A DNA stretch of 64,000 nt. Origin: Chryseobacterium oncorhynchi. GTDB lineage: Bacteria; Bacteroidota; Bacteroidia; Flavobacteriales; Weeksellaceae. The notes under the pieces were generated by a model. That model had not been told where the DNA came from. It saw only the letters and a program-made list of their open reading frames with translations, and searched no databases. The stretch's first letter is position 1. Each line of letters starts with the position of its first letter. The stretch covers positions 682,001 to 746,000 of the forward strand of contig NZ_PPEI02000001.1 of assembly GCF_002899895.1 (NCBI RefSeq), given 5' to 3'. Shown piece by piece: positions 49,512 to 59,009 of this stretch. The translations under genes were made by a program, and so were the position numbers.

Positions 49512-50558
49512 ATGAAATATGTAACCCTTATTTTATTTTTTGCCCTAGTTGGGTGTAAAAGTGTTCACCCAATCCATAAACAAAATGTTGAAAACGCGAT
49601 TACAAAAAACGCTCTTCAGTTATTAGAGGACAAAAGATTTCATTCTGTTTCTATTTCAGTTCTTAAAGATGGAAAATCAACGACAAAGCATTTTGGAGAA
49701 TTAACGATTGGAAAAGGAAATAAACCCAACGATTCTACCCTTTATGAGTTAGCTTCTGTAACGAAAACCTTTACAGGGTATATAGCTGCCAAAGCCGTAC
49801 TTGATAAAAAAATACATTTAGAGGATGATATTAGAATCTACCTTAACGAACCTTATCCCAATTTAGAATTTAAAGGTGAACCTATAACAATCAAACACCT
49901 CATCACGCATACCAGTGGATTTCCTAACATGCCTCTAAAAAGCGAAAATAAAAAGGCATTTTTTGAAGGATTAAAACTTATCAAAATTGAAACAAAACCC
50001 GGAGAAGTTTATTCCTATTCCAACACGGCTCCGGAGCTGACCGCCTATATCCTTGAAAAAGTGTATCAAAAACCTTTTGAGGAATTGGTCATTGAATTTG
50101 TTTTGAAGCCCAATAATATGAATCAAACTAAGTTTACACTCAATGAAAATGACAGAACAAGATTGGTAAAAGGCTACAATGATAAAAACGAATTAATGCC
50201 TAACTTCAACAGAACTTTATGGGGTGGGATTTCAGGATTGCACTCTACCACTACGGATCTGGTGAAATATATGAAATTGCAGCTTGACCAGTCGAATCCC
50301 GTTCTCAACGAATCTCATAAAAAATTATATAAAGAGGGTTCTGATTTTTGGGAAGGTTATCATTGGTACATCATAGAAAATGGTAGTCAATTAATCTACA
50401 GACATCACGGAGGGATATACGGAATGCAGAATTGGTTTGTAATTTACCCTAAACAAAATATAGGGATATCTATATTGACAAACACCAGTTTTAATGAAAC
50501 AGGAGAAATCTTAGAAAAAGCAGTTGATAACCTGTATCATGAAATAAATGTAAACTAA
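49512..50558 (+). CDS. serine hydrolase lipoprotein (beta-lactamase family)
   Basis: The start has a lipobox (ALVGC, Cys15), so the product is anchored to a membrane. The class C beta-lactamase/DD-peptidase motifs are SVTK (S82, K85), YSN (Y169-N171) and a late HHGG. This is the same family as 33063, but without a TPR domain. Its 3' end overlaps the end of the HTH gene at 50511 (opposite strand). It probably hydrolyses a cell-surface peptide or ester; the substrate is unknown. Confidence 0.85.
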   Translation: MKYVTLILFFALVGCKSVHPIHKQNVENAITKNALQLLEDKRFHSVSISVLKDGKSTTKHFGELTIGKGNKPNDSTLYELASVTKTFTGYIAAKAVLDKKIHLEDDIRIYLNEPYPNLEFKGEPITIKHLITHTSGFPNMPLKSENKKAFFEGLKLIKIETKPGEVYSYSNTAPELTAYILEKVYQKPFEELVIEFVLKPNNMNQTKFTLNENDRTRLVKGYNDKNELMPNFNRTLWGGISGLHSTTTDLVKYMKLQLDQSNPVLNESHKKLYKEGSDFWEGYHWYIIENGSQLIYRHHGGIYGMQNWFVIYPKQNIGISILTNTSFNETGEILEKAVDNLYHEINVN

Positions 50559-50879
50559 AAACTGTTTCTTCCACTTTGTAACTGTATTTCTACTTAAATT
50601 ATAATGTAGTGCCAATTGTTTATTATTCAAACCATTCACTTTTTGAAAATCTAAAATCTGAAGGATTGTTGATTTATCATAGGCACGGAACTTTTGGTTG
50701 ATCATATTGGAGTCCCGCTTTTGTTTTTGAAATAATAATGTATTGATCTCAATAATATCCAGAACCGTCAGGCTTTTCTTTTTTAGGATATGTGAACAAA
50801 GGTCTTTTTTATCAGGAAACTTCTTAGTTATAAGGTCGATATAAATTTTATTATAATCAGGCTTTATGGTTTTTTTCAT
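50511..50879 (-). CDS. HTH protein, transposase-like, 122 aa
   Basis: A C-terminal HTH of the transposase/ sigma-70-like type is visible (NKQLALHYNLSRNTVTKWKKQF), as in small Bacteroidota proteins with a Psq/HTH_Tnp-like fold. The last 15 residues are hydrophobic. It overlaps the 3' end of the convergent serine hydrolase by 48 nt and lies 73 nt downstream of another HTH gene. It is probably a small DNA-binding protein rather than a working transposase, since no catalytic domain is present. Confidence 0.6.
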   Translation of the reverse strand: MKKTIKPDYNKIYIDLITKKFPDKKDLCSHILKKKSLTVLDIIEINTLLFQKQKRDSNMINQKFRAYDKSTILQILDFQKVNGLNNKQLALHYNLSRNTVTKWKKQFLVYIYFMIQVINCFF

Positions 50880-50952
50880 TGAATTTAGAATTTAAATATT
50901 ATCATTTTTCAAAATCATAAGCAAGGTTTTGATTATCATCGGAAAGCTTCTA

Positions 50953-51387
50953 TTATTCATCTAATTCGCTGCTCACATTGTATTTACTCATCCATTTATA
51001 TAGGGTTGATTTAGGTATTCTGTATTCGACGACGATCTGTTGTCTGGTTTTTTCTCTGGTATTAACCTGTTCTAGGATAAAATCTATCATCTCTTTGGTG
51101 TAAAGGTTTTTCCGGAACTGTGAAACGTTCACCTTTTGTTTTTTGAATTTTGGAGAAACCGGAGCGTACAAAATAAGATGCTGACAATACATCCTAAAAA
51201 AATCAACCTCTAATAGTTTGCACCACTTCAGTAGTATATCTGTAGACAGATTAGCGTCCAGATACATTTTTTTGATTTCTTCTTCTGTACATTTAAAGAA
51301 ATTGCAGATCCTGTCAGATTCTATTCCGCTTTCTACAACAGTTTTCTGAATGATATTTCCTATGTGGATATTTTTATAGTTCATCAT
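50953..51387 (-). CDS. HTH protein, transposase-like, 144 aa
   Basis: The start at 51387 (MMNYKNIHIGNIIQKTVVES) begins a domain with two DNA-binding segments: an N-terminal XRE-like one (SDRICNFFKCTEEEIKKMYL) and a C-terminal Psq/Tnp-like one (TRQQIVVEYRIPKSTLYKWM). I prefer it to 51471, which adds 28 residues without similarity. Paralogous proteins of this kind are numerous in Chryseobacterium-like genomes, often near surface-protein genes. It stands downstream of the two secreted-protein genes. Confidence 0.65.
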   Translation of the reverse strand: MMNYKNIHIGNIIQKTVVESGIESDRICNFFKCTEEEIKKMYLDANLSTDILLKWCKLLEVDFFRMYCQHLILYAPVSPKFKKQKVNVSQFRKNLYTKEMIDFILEQVNTREKTRQQIVVEYRIPKSTLYKWMSKYNVSSELDE

Positions 51388-51550
51388 AGTATTTTCAGTG
51401 TTTTTTTTAATTCTGCCAAAAGCAAACCTCTGGCAGAATTTTATAGTATATTCTATTTTACATTTTTTCATTCATCTTTGAAACCAATGAAGATCATATT
51501 CTGTTTACGATCTATCATGATGGGTGTAAATGATCTTTTGGCTTACCCTA

Positions 51551-52069
51551 TTATTTCCAATAATTCCAACTGGATCCATCAAAAACGGCTAATGATTTGC
51601 TTGCAGTGTCATAGCACATCATTCCAGGATAAGGACTTTTTACAGTAGTATGGGGAGTATTAATTTGAGGCAGAAGAACTGCTTTATCCTGAGATTCTAA
51701 CACTAAAACCCCTATCGCACTACTTGTATTCTTACCAATGATAACGCCCTGATTACTCCCTGATTCTGTGCTCGGATTAGGAATAATTTGAGAAGAATCT
51801 CCAATATTGCTTAATGCTGTCCAGGTATTGTTTTCGTACATCTTTATTTTTTTGTCGGTTTTATCAAACAAAAATGTTCCGTTATTATTCGCAGTAAGTA
51901 CAGGAGCACTATCTACAGAAGAGAGAATAATTCCTTTAGAATTACCTGTTGTATTATTAAAATCCAAGACTGTGCTTGTTCCCGTAATATTTTCTTTGTT
52001 GATAGCAACCTGGCCACTGGCATAAGACGCCAGTGAGCAGAGTGCTGATATGATGAATGTGTTTTTCAT
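51551..52069 (-). CDS. secreted protein, 172 aa, adhesin-associated
   Basis: A signal peptide (residues 1-19, YASGQ) is followed by a beta-rich body with the recurring phrase GIILSSVDSAPVL and an ending PGMMCYDTASKSLAVFDGSSW that is shared with the C-terminus of the 946-aa neighbour (EGMLIYDIDAACVKLYNGTVW). Proteins of this kind occur widely as secreted partners of large Bacteroidota surface proteins. It is 20 nt downstream of that neighbour, so the two are cotranscribed. The function is unknown. Confidence 0.7.
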   Translation of the reverse strand: MKNTFIISALCSLASYASGQVAINKENITGTSTVLDFNNTTGNSKGIILSSVDSAPVLTANNNGTFLFDKTDKKIKMYENNTWTALSNIGDSSQIIPNPSTESGSNQGVIIGKNTSSAIGVLVLESQDKAVLLPQINTPHTTVKSPYPGMMCYDTASKSLAVFDGSSWNYWK

Positions 52070-52089
52070 AATGAATTTAATATTTATGT

Positions 52090-54930
52090 TTAGTTATTAC
52101 AGCTTCTCTGAATGCAGTGCCACACTGTCCCGTTATATAATTTCACACAAGCGGCATCTATATCATAAATAAGCATTCCTTCTTTTGGATCTGTAATAGC
52201 ATTTTGATTCTGAACTCTTGTAATAACAAATCCTTTTGTCTTAGATTCTAGTGCGATAAACCCATTCGGAATATTCTCCGGCCAGTTTGATTGCTTTTGC
52301 TGAACGGTAATTCCAAATTTGGTCGGAGTACCTGCTACAGAAAAATCTCCCGGTTTAAGACATACGTCAGTTGTATCTGTATCAATTGCTGTATTGTTTC
52401 CCATGTTAGTCTCTACAGTACCTGCTGGTGGAGCTATACTTACTTTATTGATAAGATCTCCGGTGTAATACGGTGGTATATTAACGGTTACAGTATATGT
52501 TACAGTTCCTCCTACAGGAAGATTGACTATATCATTGATTGCTCCTGTATTAGTTCCTGAAACAGTAGTGGTACCTCCTCCCAAAACACCAGCCGTATAA
52601 CTCATATTAGCAGCGGGTATTCCCGAAGGAACAGCATCTGTAACTATTGTTCCTTGTACACCAAAGGGGCCGTTGTTGCCCACAACAACAGTATATACAT
52701 TGGATGTCCCCGGAATATATTTAATTTTCCCATCGGTTTTGGTTGTATAAAGATCCACAGGAAAATTAAAAGCAGAAGTTATACAATGAGCACCATCATT
52801 CTCTACATTGGAGAATGGGGAACTCGAAATTAATGTCTTTTCACCTGTTATCGTATTGAATTTATACAATCCGCCTACGTTTTTAGCTCCGTAAATCTCA
52901 CCGGCAGCCCCATACATCGCCCCAAAAATATTATTACCCTCATTATAGGGTACTACTCCAATAAAATTGACTACACCCGTAAGAGGATTTAAAGAATAGA
53001 GCAGACCTGATTTTGGTTGGCTAATGTCTAAAGTATGTACCCCATATAATAATCCATCATTGATATTATAGGCAAAATCAAACGTATTGATTATTCTGTT
53101 TAGATTGACAAAAGTAGCAGTAAGTGTTGCAATATTGATCTTATGTAAACGTGTATTATATGTACTATTAGGCGTTGGCAATACATAGTAATTTCCGTTA
53201 TCATCGATCTCCCCTGAAAGATATCTGGAATTAGTTAGTCCTGCCACATTACCAAGCTCAGTTACGGTACCGGTAGCCGGATCTATTCTTAATAATATAT
53301 TTGCAACTGTAGGATCATTCTTGATTGCATACAGGAAACCATCTTTAGGATTATATGCAGTAGCATTATAGCCAAAACCTGCTGGAGCCCCTTTTGGAGT
53401 ATAAGTAAATGGATTGGTGGAAGTATTTACAACATATAGGCTTGTATTGGCATCCTGTGTAAGGAAAACATCTGGAATACATGTAGCCATATTCATCATG
53501 AAAGGGCTACTGGCTGCTGATATACAAGTCCCACTTTGGGCAGTCAGGGTATAGCTGGTTCCTGCTGTCATCCCGGAAATTACACCTCCTGCACCAACGT
53601 TTGGCCCCGACGGAGAAAATGTATAAGTATAAGCAGAATTGTAATTGCTTACCGTTGCAACACCTCCTATAATGTTTACCATTGGAGTGGCGGGAGTTGG
53701 GAGCATCGCTGCAATACTAAAAGAAGTACTTGCTGCTGAGGTACAAGTACTACTCTCTGCCGTTACAGTGTAGTTAGTTCCCGCTGTCATTCCAGAAATC
53801 ACTCCTCCTGCACCTACAGTTGGTCCTGCCGGAGAAAATGTATAGGTATAAGCGGAATTATAATTACTGATTGTTGCCGTACCTTCCGCTGAACAACTTG
53901 CGGCGGTTGTGTTTACCGTCGGAACAGCAGGTACAGGATTAACTGTTACTACAATTCCTGATGATGGAGAACTGGGACATCCGTTAGAAGTCACTACAAC
54001 GGTATATGTTCCTACTGTATTTGCACTATAGGTTTGCCCCGTTGCTCCGGATATTATTGTTCCATCTTTATACCATTGATTACCTGTAGCAGATGAAGAA
54101 GTTAAAGCAACACTATTACCTGTACAAATTGCTGTACTTCCACCAGCGCTGGCTGTGGGAGTTGGTGTATAGGTACGTGCTTTTAATTTATCCAAAGCAT
54201 ACACCATCAGGTTATGGATGAATTTTTCCTGTGATGTATTAATATCTGTTCCAGATACAGTAGTAGATCCGTCTAAAGGATCAAAAATCCCCTCATCCCA
54301 GCTAAAAATAGCTCTTTCGTTAGTACCTGTAATCCATACTCTGGCTTTTGTTCCATTATTTGCCAATTGAATTGCTCCAGCCGGCAGCTGGGTGATGTTG
54401 ACTAGACCTGAGGTGGCATATCCTTTTAATGAAATATTTCTAGCATCTCCCCAAAGACCATTATTAATGGCATTAGTTGTACTGGTTGCATAACTTGGAG
54501 AAACAGCATCATCACCTACTGTTCCCGTCCCTCCAAATGCCTGATGTAAATTAGATCCAACTTTATTACCTGCATCTAAAAAAATTAAAGCGACTCCTCC
54601 TGCGTCTACATATTGCTTTATCTTTTGAGCATCAGCTGTGGACATATTACTATATCCGGTATTGATGATATCGTATTGAGCAACCAGCTGAGCTACTGAA
54701 AGTGTGCTCAAAGTACTGGTAATATCTGTAAAAGTGAACCCTTTTACTTTATTATAAGTCCCATTTTGACCATAGTTGGCCGTATTATTCAGTTGAGAGC
54801 GAAAAGCTTGCTTATCACTAATGGTATAGCCACTCCATGTGCCTACCTTTACCATACCACAATCCTGAGCAGAGAGGGAAGCACCTGCCATCATCAGGAA
54901 TAGAACTGTTAGAAATAATTTTTTTACCAT
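52090..54930 (-). CDS. secreted adhesin-like protein with DUF6923 and DUF11 domains, 946 aa
   Basis: After a signal peptide (residues 1-21) comes a Rossmann-like N-terminal region (to about 250, with VDAGGVALIFLDAGNKVG), an Ig-like/PKD-type repeat region with two near-identical units (SNYNSAYTYTFSP and SGMTAGTNYT each twice, about residues 350-480), a DUF6923 beta-propeller (SLYVVNTSTNPFTYTPKG, then YNPKDGFLYAIKNDP) and a DUF11 domain (NVYTVVVGNNGPFGVQGT). The end resembles that of the neighbouring 172-aa protein. It lacks an obvious type IX sorting domain. It is probably a surface or secreted adhesin. Confidence 0.75.
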   Translation of the reverse strand: MVKKLFLTVLFLMMAGASLSAQDCGMVKVGTWSGYTISDKQAFRSQLNNTANYGQNGTYNKVKGFTFTDITSTLSTLSVAQLVAQYDIINTGYSNMSTADAQKIKQYVDAGGVALIFLDAGNKVGSNLHQAFGGTGTVGDDAVSPSYATSTTNAINNGLWGDARNISLKGYATSGLVNITQLPAGAIQLANNGTKARVWITGTNERAIFSWDEGIFDPLDGSTTVSGTDINTSQEKFIHNLMVYALDKLKARTYTPTPTASAGGSTAICTGNSVALTSSSATGNQWYKDGTIISGATGQTYSANTVGTYTVVVTSNGCPSSPSSGIVVTVNPVPAVPTVNTTAASCSAEGTATISNYNSAYTYTFSPAGPTVGAGGVISGMTAGTNYTVTAESSTCTSAASTSFSIAAMLPTPATPMVNIIGGVATVSNYNSAYTYTFSPSGPNVGAGGVISGMTAGTSYTLTAQSGTCISAASSPFMMNMATCIPDVFLTQDANTSLYVVNTSTNPFTYTPKGAPAGFGYNATAYNPKDGFLYAIKNDPTVANILLRIDPATGTVTELGNVAGLTNSRYLSGEIDDNGNYYVLPTPNSTYNTRLHKINIATLTATFVNLNRIINTFDFAYNINDGLLYGVHTLDISQPKSGLLYSLNPLTGVVNFIGVVPYNEGNNIFGAMYGAAGEIYGAKNVGGLYKFNTITGEKTLISSSPFSNVENDGAHCITSAFNFPVDLYTTKTDGKIKYIPGTSNVYTVVVGNNGPFGVQGTIVTDAVPSGIPAANMSYTAGVLGGGTTTVSGTNTGAINDIVNLPVGGTVTYTVTVNIPPYYTGDLINKVSIAPPAGTVETNMGNNTAIDTDTTDVCLKPGDFSVAGTPTKFGITVQQKQSNWPENIPNGFIALESKTKGFVITRVQNQNAITDPKEGMLIYDIDAACVKLYNGTVWHCIQRSCNN

Positions 54931-55187
54931 TTTTTTGTTTTAAAAATCAATTGCAAATGAAAGAAACTGAATAAAAAAACAGAAAAAAAGAGCCCCTCAT
55001 CAGCCCCTCTATTTTAAAAACAACCTAAATACCAATATGTTACAGATGTGAAATTCAGCAATGCATATATGAAAGAAAATGAGAGTTATAGATTTCCATT
55101 CCTAAAAAACTATATAATTCATTCGGATATAGAGCAAAAAAAAAGAACCTTGTACAGATTCTTTATATGATGAAAAACGAAATATCG

Positions 55188-56747
55188 CTACACTTTATCT
55201 ATATAATTCCTGATCCAAATCATCAGATCTTCTTCCGGATTCATACCCAGTCTTTTTCTAAGATTATACCTATTATTTTCAATCGTTTTATTGGCTTTGA
55301 AAGTATATTCTGCAATTTCCTTTGTGGAAAAACCAAGATATATATAAGCGCAAAAAGTGAGTTCAGAAACCTTTAAATGAGGATTTATTTTTAGCATTTT
55401 AGTAGAAAAATCAGGATAGATTTCCTGAAAACGACCCCAGAAATGAGAGGAATTTTCTTTAACCATATCACTAAGTTCAGAAAAAGACTCGGCAACTTTT
55501 TGCTCTAATTTTTCAATTTTTTCCTCTCTTTCCTTTATTTCAGTTTCTTTTTCAGAAAGTTTACTTTTTTGTTCTCCAATAATCTTTGATTTTCCTCTTC
55601 TGATTTTCTGATAACGTATTATCACAACAATTAACAACAAAATAAAACCCGAGATGACCAAGGCAATAATCATCACCCCATTTTTCTCCAGTTGAGTTTT
55701 TTCCAATTGTTTTTTAACCAGAATTCTATCTAGTTCTTTCTGAACGATCATTTTATCATCTGCCAGATCTGCTTTATGCCTTCTCTCTGCTCTCTGCAAA
55801 AAATAAATCTCCTTTTCAGTGTTATCCAGCATTTTATATGATTCTGCTATTTTAGAATCTACATAGGCAGAATATTGACCGAAGTTTTCTTTATTTTGAA
55901 CACATTTTTCATAGAAAGTGATTGCATGTTTATATTCATGAGTTTGAAAATAATAGTCCCCATAAGCTTCATAGAAAGGAGCCAGATATTTATATTTTTC
56001 CAAAACTGCCTGGTCATACCCTTTTTGAATGTATGAATATGCCAAAGAAGCCTTTTTTTCCTGTAAAAAGATCCAACTTTTGTGAAAATAAATAAGAGGC
56101 TTGTTCCTGTACATTTTTTTCACAGTAAGATATTCTTTCAGAGGAATTTTCTCGGAGATCGCAATAGATTTATCTATATACAGATGAGCTATTCTATAGT
56201 CTTTAAGATCTGTATAATAATCAGCAATCCCTGAATATATATTTGCCGTAACAAGCTGTGATTCAGTATCACTCCTGGATTTCAACAGATTGAGTGCTTC
56301 ATTATATTTCTGATAAGACTGATCCAGTAAAGACATTCTGCTATAATAAAGGGCCTGCAAACTAAGAAAGGAAGCCTTTAATAAAATATTCTTCTGGAGT
56401 GCCTCTTCCTGAAGACCTTTTTCAAGATATAAGGAACACTCTTCAAATTTTCTAAAAAAAACTAGAGAGCGAACAATATAATAATAAGCGATTGCTCTTT
56501 TTTCAGAATCACCTTCTTGTATTGCTATTTTCAATGCTTTTTTAGAAAATTCGGAGGATTTTCCAAAATCAACATAAATATAATCATCTGATAAACTGAC
56601 CAATTTATCAATTTCTTTTGATAGATTGTGGTTCTGACAGAAATAAAGGTGGCAGCCCTGTATTAAGAATAGAAAAAGTAAAATAATCTGTTTAAGACTA
56701 AATGCAGATCTCCAAAAAGAGAAAATAAGTCTGAAATGGGTGATCAT
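55188..56747 (-). CDS. TPR-LuxR transcriptional regulator with membrane segment
   Basis: The start at 56747 (MITHFRLIFSFW) is followed by a signal-like hydrophobic stretch, then several TPR-like helices (about residues 60-360), a membrane span (MIIALVISGFILLLIVVII), a coiled coil and a C-terminal LuxR/GerE HTH (LTFCAYIYLGFSTKEIAEYT, then NKTIENNRYNLRKRLG). Such proteins sense outside the cytoplasm and regulate directly. The earlier ATG at 56921 adds 58 residues of unlikely composition. The gene is divergent from the AraC gene at 57110 with a 360-bp gap. Confidence 0.8.
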   Translation of the reverse strand: MITHFRLIFSFWRSAFSLKQIILLFLFLIQGCHLYFCQNHNLSKEIDKLVSLSDDYIYVDFGKSSEFSKKALKIAIQEGDSEKRAIAYYYIVRSLVFFRKFEECSLYLEKGLQEEALQKNILLKASFLSLQALYYSRMSLLDQSYQKYNEALNLLKSRSDTESQLVTANIYSGIADYYTDLKDYRIAHLYIDKSIAISEKIPLKEYLTVKKMYRNKPLIYFHKSWIFLQEKKASLAYSYIQKGYDQAVLEKYKYLAPFYEAYGDYYFQTHEYKHAITFYEKCVQNKENFGQYSAYVDSKIAESYKMLDNTEKEIYFLQRAERRHKADLADDKMIVQKELDRILVKKQLEKTQLEKNGVMIIALVISGFILLLIVVIIRYQKIRRGKSKIIGEQKSKLSEKETEIKEREEKIEKLEQKVAESFSELSDMVKENSSHFWGRFQEIYPDFSTKMLKINPHLKVSELTFCAYIYLGFSTKEIAEYTFKANKTIENNRYNLRKRLGMNPEEDLMIWIRNYIDKV

Positions 56748-57109
56748 AAAAATATTAAATAATGAACAGATAATTAAAACACAGAGATAAAGCAAAGCTA
56801 AAACAAATGGATTGATATTATTAACTACAAAACAAAATATAATTGTTTTTTTTAATAGATTTTTGTTTATATTTTCAAAGTTAATGTCAATCGTATGTAT
56901 ATAATAATTTGAGTTGCTCAATGAATGAAAAATGGGTATTAATATACTTTAACCAAAATTTTGAGCCTGACTCCTTATTTCTCAACCCCTTAAAAGAGCC
57001 ATCAGTATTACTATCAATTCGTTTTATCAATTCATATGAAAGAAGTATATTTAAACAATAATTCTCAGGATATACCAAAGCAAATCTTTACAACACCTTT
57101 TATAAAAAA

Positions 57110-58246
57110 TTGATTTATACAACACTTTTAAATATTGCAATTTTCCAGGGAATCATCTTAGGCTTAGTGATCTTAAAGTCTTCCCTATTCAATAGTACTT
57201 CAAATAAATATTTAGCCTACTTGCTATTTGCACTTTCCTTTGTTTTATTGAATTATGTTTTTGAAATTGAGGGTGCATTTAAGTCCTACCCTTTGCTATG
57301 TTTTCTGGATTATATTGAGTGGATATTTTTACTCCCCGTGTTCATCTTCCTTTTTATAATAAATCGAATTGATGATACCGTAAAGAACAGACAAAAAGCT
57401 TATTTGTATTACATTCCGTTTGCCTATTCCTCTACTTTTGCTATTATATACCATCTTAATGATATTTTAGGAATTTATAAAATCTCCGATTCAGGTATTT
57501 TCATCATCAATATACTTAGACTGATTCAGCTTTTATTTGCCTTTATCATCATCTTGTTTCCGCCTTTTTACTCTTATTTCATGATAAGGCACTTAAAAGA
57601 TCCACAAGAGAAAAAATGGGTAATTACCTTATTAACTACGCTCTATTTATTATTATCTACCTGGCTAATTACATATATGGTTGGCTTCTTTTTTGGAATA
57701 GATATTTCCTCTACCATGAGTGGGCTGGCTTTATCGGCAACATTTATCATGCACTGGACCGCCTATATAGGTATTTACAAATACAAGCTTGCCAAAAACA
57801 AAGTGGCTGTCTATAATTTTCTAAATAATGATTCAGCTATTCCGTATCCCAATCTGCAAATTGTAGAAAATAGTACACCACAAGAATATAAGGAAACGAT
57901 CACCGCAGATAATCTTTATTTTCAAAAACTGGAACTTCTTTGCAAAGATGATCACATTTATACAGACAGTACATTAAACAGAGAAAAAGTAGCTGAAAAA
58001 CTAGGCATAAGTGCAGGATACCTTTCACAAATTGTAAACACAATAACAGAAGATAACTTTGCCAATTACATCAATAACTATCGGGTGGAGGCTGTCAAAG
58101 AAATGATATCAAACTCGGAATATGAAAACTATACTTTGTTGACGATGGGATTAGAAGCCGGGTTTACTTCAAAGACCACTTTTTATAAAGCTTTTAAAAA
58201 AGTGACTGGCCAGACGCCAAACGAATATAAAAACACCATCAAATAG
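57110..58246 (+). CDS. AraC-family regulator with N-terminal 7TM domain (third, divergent type)
   Basis: The frame begins with TTG at 57110; no ATG lies near it, and the protein opens IYTTLLNIAIFQGIILGL, a typical first membrane span. Seven hydrophobic segments lead to an AraC double HTH (LNREKVAEKLGISAGYLSQI, then EAGFTSKTTFYKAFKKVTGQ). It is only distantly related to the 31825/48232 pair. The next gene on the same strand, 90 nt downstream, is an outer-membrane barrel. Confidence 0.75.
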   Translation: MIYTTLLNIAIFQGIILGLVILKSSLFNSTSNKYLAYLLFALSFVLLNYVFEIEGAFKSYPLLCFLDYIEWIFLLPVFIFLFIINRIDDTVKNRQKAYLYYIPFAYSSTFAIIYHLNDILGIYKISDSGIFIINILRLIQLLFAFIIILFPPFYSYFMIRHLKDPQEKKWVITLLTTLYLLLSTWLITYMVGFFFGIDISSTMSGLALSATFIMHWTAYIGIYKYKLAKNKVAVYNFLNNDSAIPYPNLQIVENSTPQEYKETITADNLYFQKLELLCKDDHIYTDSTLNREKVAEKLGISAGYLSQIVNTITEDNFANYINNYRVEAVKEMISNSEYENYTLLTMGLEAGFTSKTTFYKAFKKVTGQTPNEYKNTIK

Positions 58247-58289
58247 GTGCCATTTTCTCCATTTTTAAGCTTTTGAAACCTGCCCTAAC

Positions 58290-58324
58290 TTGAATTATTT
58301 GAGTTTTGCACTTAAATAATTCAA
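58290..58324 (+). promoter_or_regulatory. perfect 11-bp hairpin ahead of the barrel gene
   Basis: TTGAATTATTT (58290-58300) and AAATAATTCAA (58314-58324) form a perfect stem with a 13-nt loop, followed by TTACTTTTTTT and then the ATG at 58337. It may end transcription of the AraC gene or act as a leader structure of the barrel gene. Confidence 0.5.
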
Positions 58325-58336
58325 ATTACTTTTTTT

Positions 58337-58879
58337 ATGAAAAAAAACTTTTTACTAGCAATGATTTTGTTTGCTTTTTATTCTGTTAATGCCCAAAACA
58401 CCAAAACCAATGAAGATCCATCCGAGAGAAAAAATGAAATTAAACTGAATCTTATCGCGCCATTATCCGGTGCCGTGGAAGCAGGTTTTGAAAGATACCT
58501 TAACAAAAACTCATCACTGGGGATCTCTGCATTTATTGTTTATGATAATACAAAAGAAGAAGATCTGAATTACTACATCTCTCCCTATTACAGATATTAT
58601 TTTGGAAAGAAATATGCTTCCGGTTTTTTTGTTGAAGGATTTGGAATGTTCACTTCCATTGATGGGAAAAAGATATATGCAGCAGACAATGTGACATTCA
58701 CTGAAAACAAAGATGTTTATGATGTTGCTCTAGGTGGTGGTTTAGGCTATAAACTGGTTACTAAAAAAGGATTTGTTTTTGAAGCTAATGCAGCCTATGG
58801 AAGACTTGTTTTCAATGCAGATAAAACAGATCACAATCAGGTTATAAAGCTAGGTTTGAGTATGGGCTATCGATTTTAA
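58337..58879 (+). CDS. outer-membrane beta-barrel protein (DUF3575-like), 180 aa
   Basis: A signal peptide (residues 1-19, VNAQ) is followed by eight alternating amphipathic strands, including KLNLIAPLSGAVEAGFERYL, ISPYYRYYFGKKYASGFFVE and a final aromatic Phe (LGLSMGYRF) that is typical of outer-membrane barrels. This fits a small DUF3575/opacity-type barrel. It lies downstream of the third 7TM-AraC gene. Confidence 0.75.
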   Translation: MKKNFLLAMILFAFYSVNAQNTKTNEDPSERKNEIKLNLIAPLSGAVEAGFERYLNKNSSLGISAFIVYDNTKEEDLNYYISPYYRYYFGKKYASGFFVEGFGMFTSIDGKKIYAADNVTFTENKDVYDVALGGGLGYKLVTKKGFVFEANAAYGRLVFNADKTDHNQVIKLGLSMGYRF

Positions 58880-58977
58880 TGCAACTCTATCTAAAATACA
58901 AAACTGAAGAATAAATAAAATCCTGACGAGAGTTGGGATTTATTTTTGTTTTCCCAAACTGACAAATGGTTTTTATT

Positions 58978-58985
58978 TATCTTTG
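58978..58985 (+). promoter_or_regulatory. -7 box upstream of the PhzF-like gene
   Basis: TATCTTTG matches TAnnTTTG and lies 24 nt before the ATG at 59010. No good TTG is present at the -33 position. Confidence 0.5.
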
Positions 58986-59009
58986 TTACTAACCTAAAAT
59001 TTCTCAATC

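Noticed and set aside
50511-51387. A transposon or insertion sequence from two HTH genes
   Set aside because: No catalytic transposase domain, terminal inverted repeats or target duplication were seen. The proteins are only DNA-binding domains.
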